Shown: one piece after another, positions 36,916 through 45,233 of the stretch
Position numbering within the stretch: position 1 is the first letter of the stretch
Layout: each line of letters begins with the position of its first letter
Assembly: GCF_014290175.1 (NCBI RefSeq)
Contig: NZ_JACOOR010000007.1
Location: 62,001 to 126,000, forward strand
Direction of reading: 5' to 3'
From: Anaerosacchariphilus hominis
GTDB lineage: Bacteria; Bacillota; Clostridia; Lachnospirales; Lachnospiraceae
Length of the DNA: 64,000 nt
Position numbers and translations under genes: made by a program
The notes under the pieces: model-generated
Told to the model about the DNA's origin: nothing
Databases searched by the model: none
What the model saw: the letters and a program-made list of their open reading frames with translations, nothing else

Positions 36916-36916
36916 T
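36889..36916 (+). promoter_or_regulatory. Promoter of the cobalamin-riboswitch operon
   Basis: TTGATT and a perfect TATAAT with 16-bp spacing, overlapping the last codons and stop of the preceding gene. The transcript would begin near 36923, before the riboswitch. Confidence 0.65.
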
Positions 36917-36944
36917 GCTGGTGTAGGTTATATGAAATTGAATA

Positions 36945-37115
36945 AGAAGCAGCTGGTGCCGTTTAAAAAAGCGGAGAATAGGGAAGCAGGTGAAAGACCT
37001 GCGCGATCTCGTCACTGTAAGCAGGAGCAGCTTATCTTAATGCCACTGAGCCATCGGGAAGGCGATAAGCAGCACTTATACTGTAAGCCAGGAGACCTGC
37101 CAGACTGCGGCGCAT
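36945..37115 (+). ncRNA. Cobalamin (B12) riboswitch
   Basis: Conserved core segments appear in order: GGGAAGCAGGTGAAA at about 36980, CACTGTAAGCAGG at about 37012, GCCACTG at about 37042, GGGAAGGCGATAAGC at about 37055, and the B12 box AGCCAGGAGACCTGCC at 37086-37101. Together they are diagnostic of the adenosylcobalamin-type element. A terminator at 37237-37269 is the likely expression platform, so bound cobalamin should switch the downstream chelatase/transporter operon off. The rest of the 419-bp leader shows no ORF. Confidence 0.93.
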
Positions 37116-37236
37116 GGAATTTTAGAATCAGAATTCCGGATCACGAGGATTGATAGTGCCAAATGGGGATATACACAGCTGTCTGAATGGAGAGGATTCT
37201 TTCCGGAGCCGGACAGGTGTGATAAGATGACAGACA

Positions 37237-37269
37237 ATCCGACGATCCAGACGATCGTCGGATTTTTTT
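37237..37269 (+). terminator. Riboswitch expression-platform terminator
   Basis: A perfect 11-bp stem (37237-37247 with 37253-37263), 5-nt loop, seven T. It lies between the riboswitch and the chelatase gene. Confidence 0.85.
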
Positions 37270-37334
37270 GTTTGATTCCTTCTGCTCTTATATTTTTCAT
37301 TTAACTTAAAATATTTTTCGGGAGGAAAAGAAAG

Positions 37335-38558
37335 ATGAAAAAGAAACTGGTAACACTTTTATGCGTAACCACTCTGACAGCATCCATGCTGGCAGGCTGC
37401 GGCAGCAAGGCTGAGACGCCGGCTGCAGACACTACTACTACGGAAGAGACCACAGACGCTGCAGAGGAGACTGCAGACGACGCGGACGCAGATCAGGCTG
37501 CAGCTGACAACGTAGCAGCCCTGATTGACAAGATCTATGTTCAGGAGAGAACAGAGACCACAGACGCTGACTGTAAGGCAGCCAAGGAAGCATGGGACGC
37601 TCTGACAGACGCTCAGAAGGAGCTGGTAGAGGGCGAGAACGCTGACCCGGATTACTTCGGACGCGACACCGGAGACGCTTCCAAGGATGATCCGAGAAAC
37701 CAGGACGAGATCGGCGAGAACGAGCTGCTGGTAGTAAGCTTTGGTACTTCCTTCAATGACAGCCGTGTAGCTGATATCAAGGGTATCGAGGACGCTCTGG
37801 CAGAGGCAAATCCGGACTGGTCCGTAAGACGTGCCTTTACCGCGCAGATCATCATCAACCATATCCAGGCCCGCGACAGCGAGGCAATTGACAACATGGA
37901 TCAGGCTCTGGATCGCGCAGTTGCCAACGGCGTAAAGAATCTGGTAGTACAGCCGACCCATCTGATGCACGGCGCTGAGTACGACGAGCTGATGGAGGCG
38001 GTAGACGCATACAAGGATAAATTTGAGTCTGTAAAGGTAGCTGAGCCGCTTCTGGGCGAGGTTGGAGCAGACGCTTCCGCAGTCAACGCTGACAAGAAGG
38101 CTGTTGCCGAGGCTATTACTGCTGAGGCTGTAAAGACGGCTGGTTTCGATACTCTGGACGCAGCAAAGGAAGATGGCGTGGCATTTGTATTCATGGGTCA
38201 TGGTACCTCCCATACCGCAAAGGTTTCCTACAGCCAGATGCAGGCACAGATGAAGGACCTGGGATATGAGAACGTATTTATCGGAACCGTAGAGGGCGAG
38301 CCGGAAGATACTGCATGTGAGAATGTGATCAACGCAGTAGCAGAGGCCGGTTACACCAAGGTTGTGCTTCGTCCGCTGATGGTAGTTGCAGGCGACCACG
38401 CAAACAACGATATGGCAGGCGACGATGATGATTCCTGGAAGAGCATGTTCAACGCATCCGGCAAGTTCGAGAGCGTAGACTGCCAGATCGCAGGTCTGGG
38501 CGAGATCGAGGCAATTCAGAATCTCTATGTAGCTCATACCGCAGAGGCTATGAAATAA
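37335..38558 (+). CDS. CbiK-type sirohydrochlorin cobaltochelatase-like surface lipoprotein
   Basis: A 407-aa protein. It begins with a type II signal (lipobox LAGC, Cys22), so it is exported and lipid-anchored, then an acidic Thr/Ala linker and a FIVAR-like helical repeat (about 60-100, AAKEAWDALTDAQKELV). From about 130 it is a complete CbiK chelatase: LLVVSFGTSFNDSR, His289 in FMGHGTSH and His355 in VAGDHANNDMA, the metal-site histidines of the family, plus Glu215. CbiK normally inserts cobalt into sirohydrochlorin in the cytoplasm; a periplasmic heme-binding form is known from Desulfovibrio. A tethered form in a B12-repressed uptake operon suggests handling of external metallo-tetrapyrroles. 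Confidence 0.88.
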   Translation: MKKKLVTLLCVTTLTASMLAGCGSKAETPAADTTTTEETTDAAEETADDADADQAAADNVAALIDKIYVQERTETTDADCKAAKEAWDALTDAQKELVEGENADPDYFGRDTGDASKDDPRNQDEIGENELLVVSFGTSFNDSRVADIKGIEDALAEANPDWSVRRAFTAQIIINHIQARDSEAIDNMDQALDRAVANGVKNLVVQPTHLMHGAEYDELMEAVDAYKDKFESVKVAEPLLGEVGADASAVNADKKAVAEAITAEAVKTAGFDTLDAAKEDGVAFVFMGHGTSHTAKVSYSQMQAQMKDLGYENVFIGTVEGEPEDTACENVINAVAEAGYTKVVLRPLMVVAGDHANNDMAGDDDDSWKSMFNASGKFESVDCQIAGLGEIEAIQNLYVAHTAEAMK

Positions 38559-38583
38559 GTAAGGATAAAGGACAAGAAAAGAA

Positions 38584-39138
38584 ATGAAGAAGAAAATCAT
38601 CGCGTTAATGGGAATGGCAGTCTTAAGCTGTACACTGGTTATGGGCTGCGGCAGTAAGACAGAGACACCGGCGGCAGAGACCACCACAGAAGCGGAAAGC
38701 TCTGATGAGGTGGCTGCCGAGACAGAGGAGACTGCAGAACCGGAAGAGACTGCAGGCACCACCCTGGAGGACGGCGTTTACACCGCGGACTTTAATACCG
38801 ACAGCAGCATGTTCCATGTAAATGAGTTTTACGAAGGAAAAGGAACTCTGACCGTAGAAAACGGACAGATGACCATCCATGTGGTCATGCCTTCCACGAA
38901 TATTGTAAATCTGTACGAAGGTCTGGCAGAGGACGCCCAGAAGGATGGCGCAGAGCTTCTGCAGCCCACCGTAGAGACCGTAGATTTCGGCGATGGTACA
39001 GAGCCGGAGGAGGCCAATGCCTTTGACGTACCGGTACCGGCACTGGGCGAGGAGTTTGATCTGGCGTTGATCGGAACCAAGGGCGTATGGTATGACCATA
39101 AGGTCAGCGTATCCAATCCGGAGCTTCTTCAGGACTGA
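38584..39138 (+). CDS. Small surface lipoprotein with NEAT-like domain
   Basis: A 184-aa lipoprotein (lipobox VMGC, Cys22) with an acidic Thr/Glu linker to about residue 58 and one compact beta-rich domain (LEDGVYTADF, KGTLTVENGQMTIHVVM, LALIGTKGVWYDHKVSVSN). The strand pattern recalls heme-binding NEAT domains, which often begin DGxYTV. I cannot confirm the heme-contact residues by eye. It sits between the chelatase and the ABC transporter genes, so it is probably a ligand-capture or relay protein. Confidence 0.6.
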   Translation: MKKKIIALMGMAVLSCTLVMGCGSKTETPAAETTTEAESSDEVAAETEETAEPEETAGTTLEDGVYTADFNTDSSMFHVNEFYEGKGTLTVENGQMTIHVVMPSTNIVNLYEGLAEDAQKDGAELLQPTVETVDFGDGTEPEEANAFDVPVPALGEEFDLALIGTKGVWYDHKVSVSNPELLQD

Positions 39139-39190
39139 GAATTTAGTATCGTATAGAGCACTTGTGGCTATGTGCGTAAAGAAATGATTC

Positions 39191-39235
39191 AGGGGGCTGT
39201 TGTAGAATGTGCAGAACGTTTTGCGGCAGCCCTCT
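39191..39235 (+). terminator. Intra-operon hairpin (possible attenuator)
   Basis: A 12-bp stem with G-T pairs (39191-39202 with 39224-39235) and a 21-nt loop, followed by TTGTTCCT. It could lower expression of the genes behind it relative to the chelatase and first lipoprotein. Confidence 0.45.
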
Positions 39236-39296
39236 TGTTCCTATAACAGAAAATACCGATGGCAGGATTCTGATTTGAATAAAAAGGAGTAAGACA

Positions 39297-39755
39297 ATGA
39301 CAATCGATGAATTACAGCTGGCAGACGGCAATTATACGGTAGAGGTAACTCTGGAGGGCGGCAGTGGCCGGGCGACCATAGAATCTCCCACAGGATTGTG
39401 CGTAGAAGACGGACAGGCGACAGCAGAGATTGTATGGAGCAGTAATCATTACGACTATATGATCGTAGGCGGCGAGAAGTATCTTCCGGTGAGCACCGAT
39501 GAGCATTCGGTGTTTGAGATTCCGGTGGAAGTGTTTGATGAGGGGATGGATGTGATCGGCGATACCACAGCCATGAGCACGCCCCATGAGGTGGAGTATA
39601 CACTGACCTTTGCATCGGATTCTATCAAAGGAGAGAACGGCGGCGCGGCAGACAAATCAGGTTTGTCCACAGTGGCGGCAGGCATTGTGATTGTGGCAGT
39701 AGCGGCAGCCATTGCAGCAACTGTGATTCGGAAAAAGAGGAATACAAAAGCATGA
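39297..39755 (+). CDS. NEAT-like domain protein with C-terminal membrane anchor, no visible signal peptide
   Basis: A 152-aa protein. A beta-rich domain (about 5-110: DGNYTVEVTLEGGSGRATI, DGQATAEIVWSS, YDYMIVGGEKYLPV) is followed by a Gly/Ala linker, one transmembrane helix (about 122-143) and a basic tail RKKRNTKA. That is a surface protein with a C-terminal anchor, yet the N-terminus begins directly with the domain and no signal peptide is seen. AAAGGAG before ATG 39297 supports the start. It overlaps the next gene by 4 bases. Probable role: tetrapyrrole or corrinoid binding at the membrane. Confidence 0.6.
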   Translation: MTIDELQLADGNYTVEVTLEGGSGRATIESPTGLCVEDGQATAEIVWSSNHYDYMIVGGEKYLPVSTDEHSVFEIPVEVFDEGMDVIGDTTAMSTPHEVEYTLTFASDSIKGENGGAADKSGLSTVAAGIVIVAVAAAIAATVIRKKRNTKA

Positions 39756-40894
39756 AAAAGAAACTGACGGCACTTGTGCTGTGCCTGGCAATGAGTCTGG
39801 GTCTTGTGGCCTGCGGGGCGGGCGGATCCGCCCGGGAAGAAAACAGTACGGATATCAGCAAGGAGCTGACCTACACAGACAGTACGAAGCTTCTATACGC
39901 GCAGAAATTTACCATTGACAATTATGAGGGCGGCTACGCGCTGGTAACCATTGCGGATGACGGACGTTTTCTGGTGGTTCCGGAAGGGAAAGAAGCGCCG
40001 GCAGATCTGGCGAAGGACATCACCGTTTTGCAGCAGCCCATTCAGAATATATATCTGGTAGCTTCGGCGGTCATGGACATGTTTGTGTCCCTGGACGCTT
40101 TGGACAGCATCCGGTTCAGCGGAACCAGGGCAGAGGGATGGTACATCGACGAGGCGAAGGCAGCCATGGAGAACGGCGATATCCTCTATGCAGGCAAATA
40201 TTCCGCGCCGGATTATGAACAGATTCTGGCGGAGAACTGTGGTCTGGCCATCGAGAATACCATGATTTCCCATACGCCGGAGGTACAGGAACAGCTGGGG
40301 AAATTTGGGATCCCTGTGCTTGTGGATCATTCCAGCTATGAGCCGAACCCTCTGGGACGGACCGAATGGGTGAAGCTCTATGGTCTTCTGACCGGCCATG
40401 AGGAAGAGGCAGAGGCAGCCTTTGCGAAGGAGGCGGACGCATTTGAGGCCATCGGCGGGGAAGAAGCCACCGGCAAAACCGTGGCGTTCTTCTATATTAC
40501 CAGCAATGGCGAGGCCAACGTGCGGAAAACGGCGGATTATCTGCCGAAAATGATCGAGCTGGCCGGAGGTACTTATATCTTCCCGGATCTGGGAGACGAG
40601 GATGACGCCACGTCCACCATGTCCATGCAGATGGAAGAGTTCTATGCAGGGGCGAAGGACGCAGATTATATCATTTACAACAGTACCATCGAAGGACAGC
40701 TTTCCTCTGTGGAGGATCTGCTGGCCAAGAGCCCGCTGTTGCAGAAATTCAAAGCGGTACAGGAGGGGCATGTGTACTGTACCACCAAGAATCTGTATCA
40801 GTCCACCATGGAACTGGGAACCATTACCTCGGATATCCACCGGATGCTGGTGGGGGACGACGCGGATCTGACTTATCTGTATAAGTTGAATTAG
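39752..40894 (+). CDS. BtuF/FecB-type ABC transporter substrate-binding lipoprotein
   Basis: A 380-aa lipoprotein (lipobox LVAC) of the cluster A-II binding-protein family for siderophores, heme and cobalamin. Typical two-lobe features: ITVLQQPIQNIYLVASAVMDMF, the loop GIPVLVDHSSYEPNPLGRTEWVKLYG, the interlobe helix EEEAEAAFAKEADAF, and the C-terminal AVQEGHVYC. The ATGA overlap with the preceding gene links it to the small surface protein. Control by a cobalamin riboswitch favours a corrinoid or related tetrapyrrole as ligand. Confidence 0.85.
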   Translation: MKKKLTALVLCLAMSLGLVACGAGGSAREENSTDISKELTYTDSTKLLYAQKFTIDNYEGGYALVTIADDGRFLVVPEGKEAPADLAKDITVLQQPIQNIYLVASAVMDMFVSLDALDSIRFSGTRAEGWYIDEAKAAMENGDILYAGKYSAPDYEQILAENCGLAIENTMISHTPEVQEQLGKFGIPVLVDHSSYEPNPLGRTEWVKLYGLLTGHEEEAEAAFAKEADAFEAIGGEEATGKTVAFFYITSNGEANVRKTADYLPKMIELAGGTYIFPDLGDEDDATSTMSMQMEEFYAGAKDADYIIYNSTIEGQLSSVEDLLAKSPLLQKFKAVQEGHVYCTTKNLYQSTMELGTITSDIHRMLVGDDADLTYLYKLN

Positions 40895-40922
40895 CTGACA
40901 GTGACAGAAGGGAACGAGAACT

Positions 40923-41966
40923 ATGAGGAACATAACTGGCGGCAGAAATGCCCGAAAGAAAGGAAGATACTGGGCGGCATTTCTGGTGCTGGCGGTACTG
41001 GTGCTGATTTTTATGGTCTTAAGCATCTGCATCGGAACCGTGAATATTCCCGTTTCGGAGATTCCAGGAATATTGGGAAAGAACGGAAGCGACGATACCT
41101 ACACGGATATCGTCATGGGCATCCGTTTCCCCCGGGCGGCTGCAGCAGGTATCCTGGGCGGCGGTCTGGCCCTGTCCGGGTATCTCTTACAGACCTTTTT
41201 CCATAACCCCATCGCAGGCCCCTTTACCCTGGGTATTTCCTCCGGCGCGAAGCTGGTGGTGGCCCTGGTCATGGTGGCGTCCCTGGGAAATGCCCTGCGC
41301 TTAAGCTCCTGGGTGATGATTGTGGCGGCCTTTGTGGGAGCCATGATCTGCATGGGCTTCGTGATTCTCATGTCGAAGGTGATGGATCAGATGTCCATGC
41401 TCATCGTCAGCGGCGTCATGATTGGCTATATCTGTTCGGCGATAACGGATTTTGTGGTGACCTTCGCGGATGATGCGGACATTGTAAATCTGCACAACTG
41501 GTCGAAGGGAAGCTTTTCCGGCATGACCTGGGACAATGTACTGATTATGGCCATTGTGGTCGGCATCACCGCTATCTGTGTCTTTCTCATGTCCAAGCCT
41601 ATCAGCGCCTATCAGATGGGAGAAGCCTACGCCAAAAATATGGGGCTGAATGTGCAGGTATTCTGGATTCTGCTGGTGCTGTTATCAAGCGTTCTGTCGG
41701 CCTGTGTGACGGCCTTTGCTGGGCCTGTGTCTTTCGTGGGAATCGCGGTGCCTCATCTGGTGAAGAACCTGTTCGGGACGGCGAAGCCGATCCTGATGAT
41801 ACCGGCCTGCTTTCTGGGCGGCGCGGCCTTCTGCCTCTTCTGCGATCTGCTGGCCCGGACCATGTTCGCTCCCACAGAGCTGTCTATCAGTACGGTGACA
41901 GCGGTATTTGGCGCGCCAGTGGTCATCTATATTATGATTCACAGAAAGAAGGAGAGGACGGAGTAG
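40923..41966 (+). CDS. BtuC/FecCD-type ABC transporter permease
   Basis: A 347-aa permease with about ten transmembrane segments. Family landmarks: RFPRAAAAGILGGGLALSGYLLQTFFHNPIA (the RxPR and GaxLaxsG region), GPFTLGISSGAKL, and GPVSFVGIAVPHLVKNLFG late in the protein. It partners with the binding protein upstream and the ATPase 4 bases downstream. Confidence 0.92.
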   Translation: MRNITGGRNARKKGRYWAAFLVLAVLVLIFMVLSICIGTVNIPVSEIPGILGKNGSDDTYTDIVMGIRFPRAAAAGILGGGLALSGYLLQTFFHNPIAGPFTLGISSGAKLVVALVMVASLGNALRLSSWVMIVAAFVGAMICMGFVILMSKVMDQMSMLIVSGVMIGYICSAITDFVVTFADDADIVNLHNWSKGSFSGMTWDNVLIMAIVVGITAICVFLMSKPISAYQMGEAYAKNMGLNVQVFWILLVLLSSVLSACVTAFAGPVSFVGIAVPHLVKNLFGTAKPILMIPACFLGGAAFCLFCDLLARTMFAPTELSISTVTAVFGAPVVIYIMIHRKKERTE

Positions 41967-41970
41967 ACTT

Positions 41971-43101
41971 ATGGACAGACCTGGGGAATATTATTTCTAT
42001 ACGGAAGGACTGACCGTGGGTTACCATGGCGTCCCTCTGATTAAAGATATCAAAATCAGCCTGAAAAAGGGTGAGATACTGACCCTCATCGGTCCCAATG
42101 GCGCGGGAAAGACCACGATTCTGAAAAGTATCATAAGACAGCTGGCCCCCTTGGGCGGCGTGGCAGTGCTGGACGGCAGGGCCATGGGCGACTTAAGCGG
42201 AAAAGAACTGTCCCGGAAGCTTTCTGTGGTGCTCACCGAGCGCATCCATCCGGAAATGATGACTTGCCGGGATGTGGTTTCCACAGGCCGTTATCCCTAT
42301 ACAGGCAAATTTGGCGTGCTGTCGGAGGAGGACTGGGCTGTGGTGGATGAGGCCATGGATCTGGTGCATATCCATGAACTGGCGGATCGGGATTATACGA
42401 AGACCAGCGATGGACAGAAGCAGCGGGTCATGTTGGCCAGAGCTCTTTGTCAGCAGCCGGATATCATCGTGCTGGACGAGCCCACTTCTTTTCTGGATAT
42501 CCGTTATAAACTGGAATTTCTTTCCATTCTTCAGAATATGTCACGGACACGGAATCTGTCTGTCATCATGTCATTGCATGAGCTTGACCTGGCAGGCCGT
42601 ATTTCCGATAAGATCGCCTGCGTCCGGGGAGATAAGGTGGATCGGTTTGGCACGCCTGAGGAGATCTTTACCGAAGGATATATCCCGAAGCTGTACGGCA
42701 TGACGGTGGGAACCTACGATGAACTCACCGGAGATCTGGAGCTTCCGGCCGTGGAGGGGGAACCGAAAGTCTTTGTCATCGCCGGGAACGGCACAAGCAC
42801 GGCAGTGTTCCGCAGACTCCAGCGGGAGCGGATCCCCTTTGCAGCGGGGATCCTGTGGGAAAATGATCTGGATTATCCGTCGGCCAGGGCCCTGGCTGTG
42901 CGGACTGTCAGCGTACCGGCCTTTCAGCAGATCAGCCCCGGGGCTCTGGAAGAGGCGAAAGGGCTCATAGACAGCTGCGACAGCGTACTCTGTCCCTTGG
43001 AGCCTTTGGAAACGGAAGCCGGGACGGGAATGGCTGCGGGGCTTTCGGAGCTTCTGGCCTATGCCCGGAGCAGTGGGAAAATCAGAACGGAACTCCCATA
43101 A
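41971..43101 (+). CDS. BtuD/FecE-type ABC transporter ATPase with C-terminal extra domain
   Basis: A 376-aa ATPase. Walker A GPNGAGKTTILKS, Walker B IIVLDEPTSFLD and the switch His in MSLHELDLAG are present. The ABC signature reads TSDGQKQR in place of the usual LSGGQ. The ATPase core ends near residue 255; a further ~120 residues (VFVIAGNGTSTAVFRRLQRERIPFAAG...) form a separate domain of unknown role that I have seen on related clostridial ATPases. Last gene of the riboswitch operon. Confidence 0.88.
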   Translation: MDRPGEYYFYTEGLTVGYHGVPLIKDIKISLKKGEILTLIGPNGAGKTTILKSIIRQLAPLGGVAVLDGRAMGDLSGKELSRKLSVVLTERIHPEMMTCRDVVSTGRYPYTGKFGVLSEEDWAVVDEAMDLVHIHELADRDYTKTSDGQKQRVMLARALCQQPDIIVLDEPTSFLDIRYKLEFLSILQNMSRTRNLSVIMSLHELDLAGRISDKIACVRGDKVDRFGTPEEIFTEGYIPKLYGMTVGTYDELTGDLELPAVEGEPKVFVIAGNGTSTAVFRRLQRERIPFAAGILWENDLDYPSARALAVRTVSVPAFQQISPGALEEAKGLIDSCDSVLCPLEPLETEAGTGMAAGLSELLAYARSSGKIRTELP

Positions 43102-43130
43102 ATTACATGCGACATTTTGATCCGGAACAG

Positions 43131-43159
43131 TTGAAAATGAGGGGGAAGGGTGTTATAGT
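43131..43159 (+). promoter_or_regulatory. Promoter of the GH25 lipoprotein gene
   Basis: TTGAAA and TATAGT with 17-bp spacing and TGT before the -10 (extended). Confidence 0.6.
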
Positions 43160-43230
43160 TAGTAGGAAAACGACTAGAAGAGAGAACCCCGCATGACAAA
43201 CAGATACGAGGAGCAAAAGAGGAGTAGAAA

Positions 43231-45183
43231 ATGAGAGGGAAGAAAGTTACAGCGCTGATGCTTTCACTTATCATGACAGCATCACTGCTTGGGGGCTGCG
43301 GTTCCAGAGCAAAGGTAACGGAGGATATGATTCCGTCGGTCACAGACCTGCGAGCGGACGGAGAGGCAGAGGCAGAGGCCAGCGTCATGGGACTGAGCAT
43401 GAACAAGTCCTATGTGGCAGAGCTCATCAGACTGGACGGAGACAATACCGAGATGGCCTCCGTGGACGCAAAGGAAGTGCCGGTAGTACTGAAGGCCACA
43501 TCCATTGCCAAGGACCTGAAGGTCAAGATCGTAAACAAGCGAAACGACAAGGTCATCATCGGAACTGCCTTTGAGGTGACGGTGACGGATTCCGCAAAGA
43601 ATAAGAAAAACTACAAGGACGACGATAAGGACGGTATTATCTATATTAAGTCCATGGAGCCGGGCAAGTGTACAATTTCCATGAAAGCCTCCGGTTCCTA
43701 CAGCGCTCCGGCGGACATTACAGCCACGGTCAAGGCGAAGATTGATTATAAGGCCATCGATGTCACCGACGAGATTAAAAAAGAGAGTGAAATCAACGCA
43801 GCCAAAGAGGATGCGAATACCAATGGAAACAGTGGAGCGGGAAGCGCAGAGAAGCTTTCCGACACCGTAGAATATGTTGAGAGCTCCAAGACAGAGGTTA
43901 CCGAGGAGGTTAAGACCCAGAAGGTGGACAGTTGGGGACAGAAGGTTTACGCCAAGCAGCAGACCGATGATTTCGGAACCCCCGTGTATGAGAAGATTAA
44001 GTCTGAGCCGGACAAATATCATGTGGATAAGGACGGCGACGGCAAGTGCGACCGCTGTGGAGCCACCATTAAAAAAGAGGAACCGGGCCACAGCCACAGC
44101 TATACGAAAAAGGTCGTGATCACAGAGCCCACCTGTACCACAGAGGGTGCTTATGAGATGCAGTGCCCCGAGGACGGCGCCAAGGGTGAGACCGGAACCA
44201 TTCCGGCCCTGGGCCATGAAGATGAGAACAGCGACGGTATCTGTGATCGCTGCGGAGCGTCCGTCGGCGCCACACCGGTAGAGCCGACTCCGGCTCCGGA
44301 AGAGCTGACTGGAGAGGGAGCCGCAGTGGTGGTGCGTGGACTGATGCTTCTGGCAGCCGCACCCACCGAGAAAATCGTATACGACGAGACCAGCCGTCCC
44401 ATCTACGACACCAAGAGCGACCCGGTCTACGAGGTGACCAAGAAGGTCACAGGATACAAGTATACAGGCTGGCAGACCATCGACGGAGCTACCTATTACT
44501 TCGATAAGAACGGCAATAAAGTCACCGGATCCCAGGTCATTCAGGGTATCCAGTACACATTCAGCGGCGACGGTGTCCGCTCCGGCACCATCGGTATCGA
44601 TGTATCCAAGTTCCAGAGCAGCATCAACTGGAAGAAGGTCAAGAACGCAGGCATTAACTTTGCCATCATCCGCTGCGGATACCGTGGATACGGTTCCGGC
44701 GTCCTGGTGGAGGATCCCATGTTCGCGTCCCATATCTCAGGCGCGAAGGCAGCAGGCTTACGGGTAGGCGTTTATTTCTTCAGCCAGGCCATCTCTGAGG
44801 CAGAGGCCGTTGAGGAAGCAAGTATGGCCGTGAAGCTGGCCCGTCGCTATGGTATCAACATGCCCATCGCCATCGACAGCGAGTATGCCGCAGGCGGTCG
44901 TGGCCGTGCCGACGGACTCTCCAAATCCGAGCGGACCAAGATCACTATCGCCTTCTGCAACACCGTAGCGAACTCCGGCTATACCCCCATGGTATACGCC
45001 AGCAAGTCCTGGTTCGGAGAGCACTTAAGCGTCTCATCCTTCCCGGGTAGCTACCGTATCTGGGTAGCCCATTACGCTGCCAAATGCGGCTACAGCGGCC
45101 GCTACGATATCTGGCAGAACACCTCCAGGGGTTCCGTGGACGGCGTCAAGGGCAACGTAGACATGAATATCAGTTCCATCTAA
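43231..45183 (+). CDS. Surface lipoprotein with GH25 lysozyme (muramidase) domain
   Basis: A 650-aa lipoprotein (lipobox LGGC). Layout: a Lys-rich Ig-like region (about 60-175), two short Cys-rich repeats with DxDGDGxCDRCG (about 268-282 and 330-343) around a PTCTTEGAYEMQCPE segment, a choline-binding-type repeat GWQTIDGATYYFDKNGNKV (about 410-430), and a GH25 domain from about 450 to the end (GIDVSKFQSSINWKKV with the first Asp near 455, AIDSEY, VYASKSWF, IWVAHYAAKCGYSGRYDIWQNTS). It would cut or remodel the wall glycan from outside the cell. Own promoter and terminator. Confidence 0.9.
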   Translation: MRGKKVTALMLSLIMTASLLGGCGSRAKVTEDMIPSVTDLRADGEAEAEASVMGLSMNKSYVAELIRLDGDNTEMASVDAKEVPVVLKATSIAKDLKVKIVNKRNDKVIIGTAFEVTVTDSAKNKKNYKDDDKDGIIYIKSMEPGKCTISMKASGSYSAPADITATVKAKIDYKAIDVTDEIKKESEINAAKEDANTNGNSGAGSAEKLSDTVEYVESSKTEVTEEVKTQKVDSWGQKVYAKQQTDDFGTPVYEKIKSEPDKYHVDKDGDGKCDRCGATIKKEEPGHSHSYTKKVVITEPTCTTEGAYEMQCPEDGAKGETGTIPALGHEDENSDGICDRCGASVGATPVEPTPAPEELTGEGAAVVVRGLMLLAAAPTEKIVYDETSRPIYDTKSDPVYEVTKKVTGYKYTGWQTIDGATYYFDKNGNKVTGSQVIQGIQYTFSGDGVRSGTIGIDVSKFQSSINWKKVKNAGINFAIIRCGYRGYGSGVLVEDPMFASHISGAKAAGLRVGVYFFSQAISEAEAVEEASMAVKLARRYGINMPIAIDSEYAAGGRGRADGLSKSERTKITIAFCNTVANSGYTPMVYASKSWFGEHLSVSSFPGSYRIWVAHYAAKCGYSGRYDIWQNTSRGSVDGVKGNVDMNISSI

Positions 45184-45192
45184 GTACATACA

Positions 45193-45233
45193 AAGAGCTC
45201 TGCAGCCGTTTATGACTGCAGAGCTCTTGTCCC
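45193..45233 (+). terminator. Terminator after the GH25 gene
   Basis: A perfect 13-bp stem (45193-45205 with 45216-45228), 10-nt loop, then TTGTCCCTTTT. Confidence 0.8.

Noticed and set aside
37359..38762. A 467-aa minus-strand frame opposite the chelatase
   Set aside because: Antisense to a gene with clear lipobox, CbiK motifs and riboswitch leader.
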